NCBI GenBank assembly: GCA_031213475.1 | Contig: JARUPZ010000006.1 | Location: 2,509,501-2,573,500 of the forward strand | Reading direction: 5' to 3' | From: Nereocystis luetkeana | Taxonomy: Eukaryota; Sar; Phaeophyceae; Laminariales; Laminariaceae | DNA length: 64,000 nucleotides | Shown: one piece after another, positions 20,081 through 30,639 of the stretch | Numbering within the stretch: the first letter of the stretch is position 1 | Layout of the letters: every line of letters begins with the position of its first letter | Made by a program: the position numbers and the translations under genes | The notes under the pieces: model-generated | Told to the model about the DNA's origin: nothing | The model's input: only the letters and a program-made list of their open reading frames with translations | The model's database searches: none

Positions 20081-20356
20081 CTAAATAAAGCGGTTGTGAA
20101 GTGGCAATACAGAAAGCATTCCCTCTACTTCGCTGGTCGACGGCCACGACCAAACACGATCCATCCAAAAGACAACCCGAACATGGTGACTGAACAAGTT
20201 GGAGTGCAATAGGATTACCGCTATGTCCGTGAAAAAGTACGATCCGTTCGAGTATTCGAATTTATAGCACATTCCTTGCTTTTTCGGACTGCGAGTGGCA
20301 TACATACCTGGGATGTTCTCATGGTGACCAATAAATCCCATTGACACTACCCCCAC
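20081..20356 (-). CDS. Conserved 91-codon ORF
   Basis: The frame starts MGVVSMGFIGHHEN and contains YKFEYSNGSYFFTDIAVILL and FWMDRVWSW. Unit 2 has the same length, start and stop with two replacements. It has no ATG at the exact head in the long form; an internal Met is available. There is no signal peptide or family. Low divergence of the surrounding sequence limits what conservation shows. Confidence 0.3.
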   Translation of the reverse strand: MGVVSMGFIGHHENIPGMYATRSPKKQGMCYKFEYSNGSYFFTDIAVILLHSNLFSHHVRVVFWMDRVWSWPSTSEVEGMLSVLPLHNRFI

Positions 20357-20517
20357 AATCCTCTAGCCGGGGCCTGGAGTACTACACACCATTATGAACG
20401 AAAATGAAATACCCATTTAGACATTGGTGTCCATCAACACCAGACGGGTACAATTTTACCGGCCACATTTATACGCGACTGCTGCATGCATGTGTGCCCT
20501 GAAGCTGGAAAACAGAA

Positions 20518-20820
20518 TTGGCGCAAACTTTTGTTTCGCCGTGTTGGTGTTGCTACGGTTGTTGTGTACATGAAAAACAAAGCACCAGCCAACAGATGCG
20601 GAGAGATGACTGCAGTGCATGGAACGACATATTTGCGGGGCAGATAAGGGCCAGACACTGCATTTGCGGACATGATACATGTTGCATGAAGTACACCACC
20701 TACCGTAACACTGCAGGGTCCCTTTTTGTAAACCGTTTCTATAATGTAATACTGAAAACCAAAGCTATTCAATCGGGTTATGCGTTGTATGCTAGGCATA
20801 TATATGAATATGCTCATTAG
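20518..20820 (+). CDS. Candidate Cys-rich exon, 100 codons
   Basis: The segment opens after GGAAAACAG and encodes a Cys-dense head CWCCYGCCVHEK, then CICGHDTCCMKY and ends ARHIYEYAH with a stop. Unit 2 keeps it open although it contains one extra codon in the Cys-rich head. A competing frame in the same place is not kept in both units. No ATG lies at the head, so it would be an internal or last exon. Confidence 0.3.
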   Translation: MAQTFVSPCWCCYGCCVHEKQSTSQQMRRDDCSAWNDIFAGQIRARHCICGHDTCCMKYTTYRNTAGSLFVNRFYNVILKTKAIQSGYALYARHIYEYAH

Positions 20821-22024
20821 TTAGTTGCTCCAGTGAACCGGATATATAAAAATATACGCCGGGTGCCAGGTAAGAGTTAATGGATTGCGCGGAAGGCTCT
20901 TGCATTCGGAAGGCCACACTATTACGCACAATCGATTTGTTTGCACCCCTGTCTCATTTGCCGGAACATGTGCGAGGTGATAATGCATAAATGTTTTGAA
21001 ACGTCATTTGCACCCCCCCCCTCTCTGTAAACCCATTTCGCGTAGATCAGTCGGAAGGACCACCCCATGCATCACGCTTCACGCTCGTCGGGGAAACTTT
21101 CTCATATCGCTAGGAAAAAAGCACAAGATACAAACGCCTGGCAATCATACGTCGCTGGGTAAACCGCGCAGCACCCATCTCATACAAATACCCCGAAGAT
21201 ACGCCCAAGGCTGATTTCCCTCTCACGCGCCTACATACCATTCCCCTATATCGAAGCAATACCCATATATATTTCGAACGTATATGTGCAACAGGAATAA
21301 CATGCTCTATCCGATCCTCAGCATCCACTATCAGAAACGTATCCAAATAATATGAGCAGTTAGCAACCTCGAGCAGTCCTACAGACAGAAAGAAACGGTA
21401 TTGTGTTGCGGAAAATGATAGAGCAGAACTACACCTCTCTGGACCGACATGTAAACATCGGAATACCTGAAAGTACATACCAATCAACGCATTTCCGTTC
21501 ATAGGGTGGTATTCTCTTCGGCACAAACCAAACGCTAGTATACAGTGCAACCCTAAAACGTGGCGCACGAAACTACTGCGTACCCCCCCCCCACATAATA
21601 GAACGAAATCACGGGCGAACGTATAAGTTTGAAACCATGTTGACGCGCCACTTACATATAACGCCCGTCGATCTTATGACGGAACCATGTTAAACTGAGG
21701 CATGAAGTATTCCACTACACCGGTGACCCAGTAGCGGGATATACGTCATCACCGACCCGACCCCACTCGTGCCAACACCGATCGCTAGACTACACACGAG
21801 GCATCGGAGACCTTATGATTTGACCCTCGCGGGGGGGGGGGAAGACGGGGGTGTGGATCCGGTTAAACCTTTGGTTGGTGTGTGTCTGGTTCAACTCTCA
21901 GGAATAAAGGAGGGGCGGGGGAGGGGGGGGTCAAGGGAATCCGAGGAGTTTCAACACCCGTATAGGGCGGACCCTTCTCTTTAACCATAACCTATTTGCT
22001 ACACTGTGTGCATGATCCTTACAG
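20821..22024. other. Spacer with poly-C/poly-G runs and TATA-rich stretches
   Basis: This stretch holds poly-C runs near 21010 and 21583, poly-G runs near 21830 and 21925 and ATATAT stretches near 20841 and 21262. A 152-codon minus frame (21110-21568) is not kept in unit 2. Run lengths differ between units. No gene is supported. Confidence 0.4.
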
Positions 22025-22300
22025 GACAGGGTCGTTCTCGAGGTAGGTGCCCTTGAACCCTCCAATGAATATAACTTCACGCTGCACTTCATGTCTAGGG
22101 TCGTGAATAAGAACACCTGTTACATATACCACATACCTCAGGACACGAAAGGTAAAATGAAAATGTGGGCCGACAATCCTGTGCAAACGTTAACCGCACA
22201 GAGCTCAACGCTACCTACGATCCACGACAGCGTATACAAGTTCTCAGGGCTACGTCGTGGCAAGGAATCGAACGGCATGCGTTCTTACAGTACCCGCTAA
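22025..22300 (+). CDS. Candidate exon with a beta-sandwich-like pattern
   Basis: After acceptor GATCCTTACAG a phase 0 frame of 91 codons and a stop reads DRVVLEVGALEPSNEYNFTL, then HFMSRVVNKN, KMKMWADNP and VYKFSGLRRG. The pattern V-x-V-x2-L-x-P-x3-Y-x-F-x-L is the tyrosine-corner signature of Ig-like folds and fits both fibronectin type III and the start of a T-box domain. A D-x-P and a V-x-K-F-S follow at T-box-like spacing, but no flanking exons confirm it. Unit 2 keeps acceptor, frame and stop, with five replacements and two silent changes. Function is not assigned. Confidence 0.35.
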   Translation, partial: DRVVLEVGALEPSNEYNFTLHFMSRVVNKNTCYIYHIPQDTKGKMKMWADNPVQTLTAQSSTLPTIHDSVYKFSGLRRGKESNGMRSYSTR

Positions 22301-22982
22301 GAAGCAGGTACATAGCCGCGAGGCAAAGATACAAGCTACGCATGATATGTAGAAACGCAACGAAATGAAATCCATGGTTTCACCAAAATCACACCACCCT
22401 AAGTATTACAATTGGTGGCACAACATACAACAGCCAGTCTTCAGGCATGCGATTGTACTTTTAGGGCGGAAACCCAAACACACGCACTCAGATTGCATCG
22501 TTATTGCTACCGGTTACCGCCTGATCACAGGACTTTTAATGACGGTCAGAGCAACCACACTGTGCCGAACACTGCAGCTGTGTAGCCAGTAACAAAGGAG
22601 CCCAGGTCCATGGGCGCGTGTCTCGCCAGGTCGTCGAAGCTCCTCGTCGTCTGGCCAGCGGAGAAAAGCCTTTCCCGTATGCAGATATCCTATAAATGCA
22701 CCAGATATACGTCAAGTTGAGATTCCATGGAGAGAGGGCCGCAAGCAAGACATCGAGGAGAAGGCAGAGAGGCGTTGAAAGGGGGTATTTATGGCAACTG
22801 CACGTATTTTCGATTGGCGCATACAAACATTGTGCGATTGCAGAGATAAAGATATCGATACTACAGTCATCATATGTGTACGAATATACCAGGTGCAATA
22901 TACAGACCAGACCCGAAACAGTGGAGGCACCTGCTTAAAATACCGATACGTTCATTCACGCCCATTCAAGCCCATAGTTAAT
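22301..22982. other. Weak plus-strand candidates downstream of 22300
   Basis: Plus frames at 22365-22592 (75 codons) and 22791-23003 (70 codons, ATG-started) are open in both units. A third, overlapping frame at 22696-22938 has a stop in unit 2. Exon order and phases could not be linked. The second frame runs into the last exon of gene B on the opposite strand. Confidence 0.3.
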
Positions 22983-23132
22983 TCATTTCACTTTTTCGAA
23001 TGACTCAAGGAACAACCTGCAGCAATATCGAAGTAGTAGTGCCTCTATTCTAGGTAGTCTATTCCCTCTGTTTCTTCTCTGCTGCACTAAAATTGACTTT
23101 GTTTTTAGCTTTACGGTAAATAACAAAATCAA
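22983..23132 (-). CDS. Gene B exon 5 (last), unit 1
   Basis: Acceptor ATTATTATTGCAG is followed in phase 0 by 49 codons and a TGA. The peptide starts LILLFTVKLKTKSILVQQ and is Arg/Leu-rich (RRNRGNRLPRIEALLLRYCC). It is an uncharged-then-basic C-terminus with no known motif. The phase agrees with exon 4. Unit 2 differs by one base (V to A). Confidence 0.45.
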   Translation of the reverse strand: MILLFTVKLKTKSILVQQRRNRGNRLPRIEALLLRYCCRLFLESFEKVK

Positions 23133-23247
23133 CTGCAATAATAATGATGACGTAGTTAGAGGCTTCGAGTGGAGAGACGTGCAGATAGATGATGGTGACC
23201 GCGACGTTTACTCGCGTTGCTATTTAAAATATGCCCCCGTGTCTCAC

Positions 23248-23391
23248 CGAGGTGGCGTTCATGTTTCTCTTGCATTCAGTTTCGGCGACGGCCAGCAAGC
23301 TGTGCATCACCCAGAGCGACACCGCGGGGCCGTTGTTGCCCGCCTCCAGCGTCTTCTCGATCAGGGAGTGCACCACCTCATTGGGCAGCCC
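23248..23391 (-). CDS. Gene B exon 4, unit 1
   Basis: A 144-bp exon with phase 0 at both ends, acceptor TTTGCACGTGCCAG and donor CTCG|GTGAGA. It encodes GLPNEVVHSLIEKTLEAGNN followed by GPAVSLWVMHSLLAVAETEC, a helix-like sequence. Its length equals that of exon 3. Unit 2 keeps both splice sites, with three replacements (E to K, H to N, N to D) and one silent change. Confidence 0.6.
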
Positions 23392-24629
23392 CTGGCACGT
23401 GCAAAGACAGCCGACAGCGCTGGCGACAAATACGGCGGGAGCGCGACAAAGCACGGGTGGTTGGGTTGGTTCGTGAAGCGTCGTCTCGCAAAAATTCATT
23501 CGGAAGCCAGGGAGGGGACATGGAATTTGAATGTTTGTACCACGGTACATGACCCATACCATTACGTATTGTAACATGGTTGAAAAGCCCTAAACATGTC
23601 GGATGTTGTTTCAATCATTTTGCGGATGATAACTATTTAAACTCGAAACGTTGGTTTATCAGTGGTAGGAGAAATGGCTGAATCACGACATTGGTTGACA
23701 GACCCCCTGTCTTACACGTGATGGAGTCAACACAATAGCGCGCTTGCGATACACGATGATGGTGTGTAACGGTTATCACTTTGCAAAACAAAACAGATGT
23801 AGGGTTTTGGAATATTCTGGTGTGCCTATTAAGCATGCTGATAGCGGACGAGCGTAGCCCATCAAGGAGGTCGAGCATATTTAGTTGTTTTAACACGTTC
23901 ACAGAAAACGTCTTCTCTGACAGGCAAACTGAAACATAACTCGAAGGTATTGAATGTTATCGACAAAACAATCCATCCTGGTAAACCCGTTCGTTGACAT
24001 GACACCTAAATAAGAACCGAAATCGGAATACACAATCGGAATGCAATGCGACCACTCCGCTCACCTCACGAATATCTCAGCATATAGAGCGTCCATGGTT
24101 TCATCTTCTAACCAGATGTGCGCTGTCGGAGACTGCCTTCGCAACACCTCCCATGAGTGCCTCATACCCTGGGAAATTCAACGACAAAAAAAATGTGCGT
24201 ATTGCGTCGATCAAGAGCTGTGAGCTGTACGCGACTCTTTGTGGGCCAGAAGAGAGGTTGCTTCACTACAAGCTGATAATGACATGTTACCGCCTACGTA
24301 GTTTGAAACACGTGGGGCTACATCGCACCCCAATCGATGCAGGTCCGCACGAGAAACACAGATGGGTACTAAGGAAAAGGTACATCGCCAAGTATCGCAG
24401 CGAGGCGGGTTTGGGACCATACCATCACCAGAACCTTGCGTTTAATCAATAATGTCTTGCCGTGTATTTGTGGATACAGGCCAGATATGGTGAGGGGACC
24501 CGTGTGCAAGCTAATAACACAGCAACAGGAAAGGTGGGGACACCATGAACGCGCTACAGTACCGAGAAACTTCACAAGGGATGAGGGGGGGGGGGGGGCA
24601 TGCTCTAGTGCTTGTTTGATTTTTCTTAC

Positions 24630-24773
24630 CTTCTCGAGCAGAACTGGCTGTCCGTCGATCGTAGATCTCTGAAACCAGGCTGCGGGAGACGCCCACTGCA
24701 CGAACACTTTTAGCGCTGCTTTCTTGTCTCCTCGTACTCCACGGTAGATTGCCCGTGCGGCGTGGTAAAAGCC
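24630..24773 (-). CDS. Gene B exon 3, unit 1
   Basis: A 144-bp exon with phase 0 at both ends; acceptor CATTTCCAG (TTTGCAG in unit 2) and donor GAGAAG|GTAAGA. It encodes GFYHAARAIYRGVRGDKKAA then LKVFVQWASPAAWF and ends TIDGQPVLLEK. Joined to exon 2 it continues PCTGYAQ without frame change. Only one replacement (P to A) separates the units, fewer than in the surrounding intron. Confidence 0.65.
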
Positions 24774-25318
24774 CTGGAAATGCGTGACGAGAGGAGGTGA
24801 AGTCATTGGTTTGTACGTACCCTGATTTGCGGTTTACGGCGAAATATAGGGTGTGTGCTTTGTGCCTCGTTTCTGCTTCAGTGCATTACGCATAAGTGCA
24901 CTGCAAACACAAACATTTGCTTTGTCACTGTACTTCAGCTGAATGAATACAAACGGTAAGAAAACCGCGCAGAGTATATGCGATATGAGACTATGTAATC
25001 AACGTAAGGACTGGTATCGGTGGCTTGGAAGCCAATCATCTACCACGACGTATGCTCTCAGGAACCCAACGTCTCGCCAGACAATATGATTTGATTAAAA
25101 GAAGAGTGAGTGCGGCTACAATCTGATGAACAGTCGCTCCGGTGGAGCCTCGGTACAAAACGAAAAATACTGCGTAGGACAGATAACCAATTCAACCAAA
25201 ACAATGGTTGTGCAGCCACCAAATGATAATCCAGTCAGCCACAATTTCGTTATCGGAGGGAAAATGTCAAGCCCCCGATTTGCATACAGCACATGGCATA
25301 GATATGGAAGGGCCTCAC
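24774..25318. other. Gene B intron 2, unit 1
   Basis: Starts with the minus-strand donor CACAG|GTGAGG and ends at the acceptor before exon 3. Open frames that read on from exon 2 into this stretch are by-products: their tails differ between units because of a short indel (extra AAGCCCCC in unit 1 near 25268). Confidence 0.6.
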
Positions 25319-27580
25319 CTGTGCATAGCCGGTACACGGGTAAAGCTCCACCGCCTCCGTTAATATCCACCGCAGAGCTGCCCGCTCTGAAGGACACGCC
25401 TCAACCGAAAATCGGTCCACGTCAGCCTTGATGACGTACCCCCACCCTCGCTTGGGCCTCGCCATGCTGTCGGACTCGTCCATGTCCATCACTGCGAACG
25501 TCTTCGCGACCCCCGCCCAATTAAGGGCATGCAACGTATCCACTGCATCCGACGGAACAATAGCTCTCCCCTCCTCAGACTCCCAGAGACGCGGCGGCAC
25601 CGCAAGCGCAGGGGGGAACCATGGTCCCGCCGGAAGTCTGCCCAAATGAATGCCGACACCGAGGGTAGATGCCTGAGGGAAGGGATCCAGGGCAGGCCAC
25701 AGGGCCGATGAAGCTTGAAAACGAACAGGCTCCGGCGCCGATCCAGGTTTCCAGCGAAACGGCGGAAATAAATGGGCAGGGATGACCACTGGTGCCGCGC
25801 GTATTCGGTTCTGGAGAAACACGGGTCCGAGCGCAGCTGCAAGAGAAAAGGCCCTTGTGACAGGCCACGAGCCCTCCGGGGCCTGGTATGGAACTACTTC
25901 CATGGCCGCTCCAGGCTCCCAGAGAAACGGCGCAGGGACGATCACTGGTGCCGCAGGAGGATGCCCCAGCGGAACTACGACTCCGAGGCTAGCTGCCGGA
26001 TGAAAGGAGTCCAGGGAGAGCCATGACGCGGTGGTGGTGGATTGACCAGGAACTAGTTCCATCGCTTCGCCGTGTTCCCAGCGAACTGGCGCAACCTGAA
26101 GCGCAGGGGCGATCAACAGTGCAGCAGGAAGGTGCTCCAACGGCAGCACGGCTCCGAGCGCAGCTCCCATAGGAAAGAGGTTCGGGGCAGGCCACAGTGT
26201 CGTCGAAGCTCTGTGAATAGCTAAATCCATGGTCAACCCAGGCTCCGAACGAAGTGGCGCAAGAGGAAGGGCAGGAGCGATCGATGGTTCCAGCGGGCGT
26301 TGTTCAAGCGGAATATCCGCTCCAAACGCAGCTCCTTGAGATGAGGAGTCCAGAGTAGGCAACAGGGCCGCCGGTGTTTGGCAAACAATTATGCCCATCG
26401 TCGCCCCATTATCCCCGAGATGAGGCGCAAGCGCAAGTGCAGAGGCGACCAACGGTTCTGCAGGAAGGTCCCCCAGTGAAATGTCAAGTCCAAGAGCAGG
26501 CGCCGGAGGTAAGCGGTCCCGGGTAGGCCACGGGGTCACCGGGATTTGGTAGAAAACTATTTCCATCACCGGGCCAGGCTCCCAGGTAACAGGCGCAACC
26601 GGACGCGCAGGGGTGATCAACGGTGCCACCTTAATTTGCTCCAGGGGACCCATGGCTCCGAGTGCAGCTGCAAGAGAAAAGGAGTCCAGGGCAGGGCACG
26701 GGGCCGCCGGGGCTCGGTAGGGAACTAGTTCCATAGCCGCTCCAGGTTCCCAGCGAAGTGGCGCAGCCGGAAGAAGGAAAGGGTCGATGAACAGTGCCAC
26801 AGAAACGTGCTCCAGCGGAATGGCAGCTCCGAGCACAGCCGCCGTAGGGAAGGAGTCGAGAGCAGGCCATGGGGTCGCCGGGGCGTGGTAAGGGACGATG
26901 TCCATCGCCGCTCCAGGTTCCCAGAGAAACGGCGCATCCGGGGGCGCAGAGGCCATCAACGGGGGCTGAGGAAGGTGCACCGGCGGAAGGGTGGCCGTGG
27001 GTGCTGCTGCCGGGGGCAAGTGTCCTAGAGTAGTCCATGGTTCCGGAGGCGTTTCCAAGGGTGTCAGGACGCTTACGGAGGCAGCAGGAGCCAAGTTGAC
27101 ACCTAAATTGGCCATCGGGGGCCAGCGCGCCACAGACACCGCAGGAGCAGCAATGATTGCGACCTCCGTCGGGTTCAGATTCAGTGGTGCTGTATCCCTA
27201 ACTGCGCCCTTTTCCCGCTCATCTCCGCACAATGTCCAAGCAAAGCACATAACCTGTGTCCAGGCGTCCCACAACATCTGGTCAAGGTCGGTATTTACTC
27301 GCGAGATGCGGCGGAGACGGCGATTTCTCTTGCTGTTCAAGTTTATACGGTGGTAGCGGCGGCGGCGGCGGCGGTTTCTTCCTCGCTTCCTTCCGTAGAG
27401 CAAAGCGTGTATGTGGTCCGCGTTGATGACGTGGGCAGCGTACAGGAGAGCGATGAAGAATCGGTCCACGAACTGCTCCAGGGGGGCGGGAGTCTTCCGG
27501 TCGAATTTCGTCCATCGAAACTCTTCGTCTTGATCGTCATCTGGAGGTTGTTGGAAATCGCCCGCAAGATATGTCGACAC
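25319..27580 (-). CDS. Gene B exon 2, repeat-bearing exon, unit 1 (754 codons)
   Basis: The exon opens at CCCGCCCCAG|GTG with a pyrimidine-rich acceptor and ends at CACAG|GTGAGG, phase 0 at both ends. After an acidic lead (DDDQDEEF) residues about 20-110 form the same basic domain as gene A: F-R-W-T-K-F, Q-F-V-D-R-F, L-L-Y-A-A-H, H-I-H-A-L-L-Y-G, Arg tract, I-N-L-N-S, R-R-I-S-R. A linker leads to eight Pro/Ala/Leu repeats of about 56 residues (core EPGAAM-x-(I/L)-V-P-Y, then W-P-x-L-D). The end reads FAVMDMDESD, KRGWGYVIKADVD and ACPSERAALRW. There is no ATG at the head; where gene A has ATG this gene has ATC. The family is unknown; nuclear localisation is a guess from the basic tract. Confidence 0.75.
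25905..26906. repeat. Single copy of the 1002-bp coding repeat, unit 1
   Basis: GCCGCTCCAGG recurs at 25905 and 26907, exactly 1002 bp apart, marking one higher-order block of six sub-repeats of about 167 bp. In unit 2 this block is present six times. Confidence 0.85.
27356..27374. repeat. (CGG)n tract coding for Arg, unit 1
   Basis: An uninterrupted GCG/CGG run inside the basic domain of gene B gives an Arg tract on the minus strand. It is 9 bp (three codons) shorter than in unit 2. Confidence 0.9.
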
Positions 27581-28197
27581 CTGGGGCGGGATTAGAGAGT
27601 AGTTGTCAATAACCGGTGTTAACAGTAGTTCTATGTGTTTTAAAGTTAAGGCTGAGACCCTTGCTGTTTGTCTTACTTCGACAGTGTACGTCTTCCTATA
27701 CTGGGGGGCTAACCTTCGGAGCTAGTGACAACGAACCAAGAATACGCCAGGAACGGGATTCGCGGGGTTCGCTTTCTTTCCCCCGCTCCAACATACCTTT
27801 CTCATTCTTCGTGAAAATGATCTACTCTAACGCGATGATTACAACTTCGGCACACTATTTTTGTCGGTAGCTGTTAGCATTGTGACTTGCTCTACAGAAG
27901 TTGTATGTCCTTCCTTCGTTGGTTGTTCGGACCTACCTGGTACAGTAGAACGGGACTAGCGATTTTCGCTTCATCTCTCACCGCGCCTACACGTTTTTGT
28001 CGCTCTTTGAACAACCATCAACTGAGAGGTGGTGTGTTCAACGATGACGACCACACGGGATATATATATTGTAGCTATTGGACTGTGACTTGCTCTATTC
28101 TAGTTGTATATCGTTATTCATCTGCTTTCGTTTTGGTACGGGGCGCCCGGCGCTCCCAGAGTATGCTTCAGCGGCCTCAAATTAGGGCTGCCCATAC
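27581..28197. other. Gene B intron 1, unit 1
   Basis: Runs from the GTATGG donor to the acceptor before exon 2. The frame of exon 2 stays open about 45 codons into the 3' end of this intron without an ATG, so an unspliced upstream extension cannot be excluded. Confidence 0.45.
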
Positions 28198-28629
28198 CTC
28201 TCCAGCAGTTGTGACAGGAGTGGCAATGCCAGTGTAGGCACCGCTTGACGCTCTTCCTAGGCCGTTGCCGGCCATGAGTTGCGGCAGGACGGCGAATATA
28301 TCGTACATGCCCAGGGATGTCTCGATACTGTTTTCTTGAACGTCGGCGAGGACGGAGACAGCAGACACGCCTGCGGTCGGAATAGATCTGGTAGCAGCGG
28401 TCCAAAACCCAGTCCTCACGTTGCACGTCTTGGCGCCGCCGGCATCATAAGGGTAGTTGACCTCGTTTTGCTCGTTTCGTTTGAATCTCCTTGTCAGCGA
28501 TCGGCAAGCAACACGGTAGAAATAAGGTCGTATCGCCCAGACATTCTGCGGTGGCGGACAGGCGATGTTTGTACGAGATGATTCAAGCGTATTTCCCCAA
28601 ACTGTGTCCGCCACGAATGTCCCAAGCAA
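28198..28629 (-). CDS. Gene B exon 1 candidate, unit 1
   Basis: An open segment of about 144 codons ends in phase 0 at GGAGAG|GTATGG, matching the phase of exon 2. It includes WAIRPYFYRVACRSLTRR, NVRTGFWTAATRSIPTAG, VSVLADVQENS and MYDIFAVLPQLMAGNG. The V-L-x2-V-Q and F-A-V-L-P spots align with the end of gene A exon 1. No ATG is found at its head, so a further upstream exon or a shorter form is likely. Unit 2 differs by only three bases, all replacements. Confidence 0.45.
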
Positions 28630-29399
28630 TAATAGCTACTCCAATGCCACAAAGTAGGCATCATGCTGATCCCCATGAACAACAGAAGTGTTTGTGATAC
28701 GCAGTCCCTTCGTTAAGGGCTAGCGGCGAAACTGTGTCCCGAGTAACCGCAGACCACATGAAAGGACAAGCGCAGGCATGGATTTCCGTGATGAAAGGAA
28801 ACCAGTTTTCTCTGTATTGTTCTGAACCAGCCGGCTCAACTGTATCTGCTCCATGTCATTTCCATAGTGCATTTCGCGACAAAAATGAAAAAAAGACTGG
28901 GTACGGTCAAGCTCAAGTGTATTGCCACGCTAAGAATCGATCCTACACCGAAGCTGAGACAGACGAAGGAGCCGGTTCTCCTGCAGATACTCCATGGCAT
29001 ATAGTCAGCACGTTTCGCATGAAAAATACAAAGATTGACTACAGTACGTCAGGCCGACTGCACGTGGACTATCGCGATAACAAACGTTCCTAATCTGAAA
29101 CTTAGATCATATACTAAGTATCGAATTACTAGTAAACGGCAATTACGTACGCAAAACACGTTTCGGATATTGTTTTCCGCACTAAATACCAGCGCGATTC
29201 CAGTACAATTTGTGCAATGCATCTAATACAGATCTATTGCTGCAGTATGGAACTCGGATGTATGAAAAAAACACACATTGGACAACGTGACACTAAACGT
29301 TCTATGTCAATGTTACGCGCCAGCAAAAACAAACACGTAACATTTCGTTATTGCGTTAATTACGTTCTGCATTTTCTGACCACATAGGGTTAGTGCGTT

Positions 29400-29730
29400 G
29401 TGATATTTGCGGGCGATATCCTAGTGTTATGTTCGAGTGTTGCCTTGATCCCGTACTGACCGCAGTGGGTGTTACGATGTTAGGGTAGGCATCGCATAGC
29501 GAGTAACACGATGTTAGCGTGTTAGCGAATTTCCTTGTCGCTATCGTAACGCACGTTGAAGGGATAACGTAGACGGCCAATTAAACGTTAACATTATGCC
29601 ATCGCGATAGCGAGATCAGCCCGTAGCGAGTAACGTTATGTTAGTGTGTTAGCGGGATTGTTACTTGCTACCGTAATACCCTGTAGACGGATAACCTACA
29701 CGGTTAAATAAACACGTACCCAACATTACC
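29400..29730. repeat. Minisatellite block, unit 2 version
   Basis: Counterpart of the degenerate minisatellite of unit 1, reduced to about two monomers and lacking both the 31-bp and the 92-bp duplications. It ends at the deletion junction that joins ATTACCA to GTGTCTCAAC. Confidence 0.75.
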
Positions 29731-30639
29731 AGTGTCTCAACCCCCCCCAGAGAGCATTGGGACGGATCGAATGGAATATTGTTTGCCGCATGAATTGGTG
29801 TTGATTGGTTGTGGGAAACGAATAGATTCCGTGCAGCCCGAGAAAACAGTATATATATATCTAAGAAGAGGAAGAAGAAGTGTTGCACCCACTTTTCTTG
29901 TTTGGAAGGACCGAACACCCCTATCGAACGGGAACAAATAACAGATTATTTGATGTAGATGGACACTACCGAAGATGGATGCGGACACCAAATCTTCTTT
30001 GTCATGTGCAAAGGATACCGTTCGTCCCGATTCGGCTGGCGAGGCCCGGGATTCTGCATGAATGACCACGAAAAGCCTCGTTCCGTTCCGCTCGTTCCAT
30101 GCTCTTTAGTGGGAGTTGAGTTAAGACATACCCTGACACAAGTAGACAGATAACGTACACCCCCACTTTAACATCAACAATATGTTACCGCCCTATTAGC
30201 TCGTATGTGCGAGTATGCCGACTACGTTTTAGATAGATAACGTAGGTTACGGTACAGATGGATAATGTACTGTGATGTAGATGGATAACGGGAGGTGTGA
30301 AAAAACACGGGACAGTTGACGCCAGACATCTTATAAACAAAATGGATGAAATAACGCGAACGATGGGAGCCATCCTCCAATAAAATCGCTGTATTATCGG
30401 GAATCACGTCGCACACAAACAAGGTGAAGAAAGACACAGCTCGCTGCTCGCACACCCACAGTCACGCGACGATTGACCTTCGATCTCGACATGTAATCCA
30501 CCCATGGTCAACGAGCTTCGTGCCGGGCAAGGCTAATGAGTGATAAATATGGCCTCGGAGGTATCATTGGTATCCGTGGTCTAAGGGGCGAGAGGTTGGC
30601 CGCGGCGTCCTACGCTCTTCGTCAAAACTTTCAAAAAGT

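Larger units (their letters stand above)
1..28798. repeat. Tandem macro-repeat unit 1 (about 28.8 kb)
   Basis: Position 1 matches 28799 and again 62254 and the match runs through the whole unit, so the window is a head-to-tail array. Anchor pairs with unit 2 include 237/29035, 3448/31816, 6283/34879, 13396/41866, 20081/48693 and 27580/61038. Sequence differs from unit 2 by roughly 0-4 percent, unevenly distributed. Unit 1 alone carries the MITE at 10458-10562, the CAG microsatellite segment near 4.6-4.8 kb and the 357-bp segment at 972-1328. It has only one copy of the coding 1002-bp repeat. The unit start is set by the window edge, not by a biological boundary. Confidence 0.97.

Noticed and set aside
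21110-21568. A 152-codon minus-strand gene
   Set aside because: The frame is not kept in unit 2, where substitutions and small indels break it up.
22365-22592. Middle part of a T-box domain (N-W-W-H-N-I-x-Q-P)
   Set aside because: The match is short, needs gaps and no splice sites connect it to the exon at 22025-22300.
25250-25318. The reading-through tail of gene B exon 2 as protein
   Set aside because: It follows a strong GTGAGG donor and the tail differs in frame and length between units.
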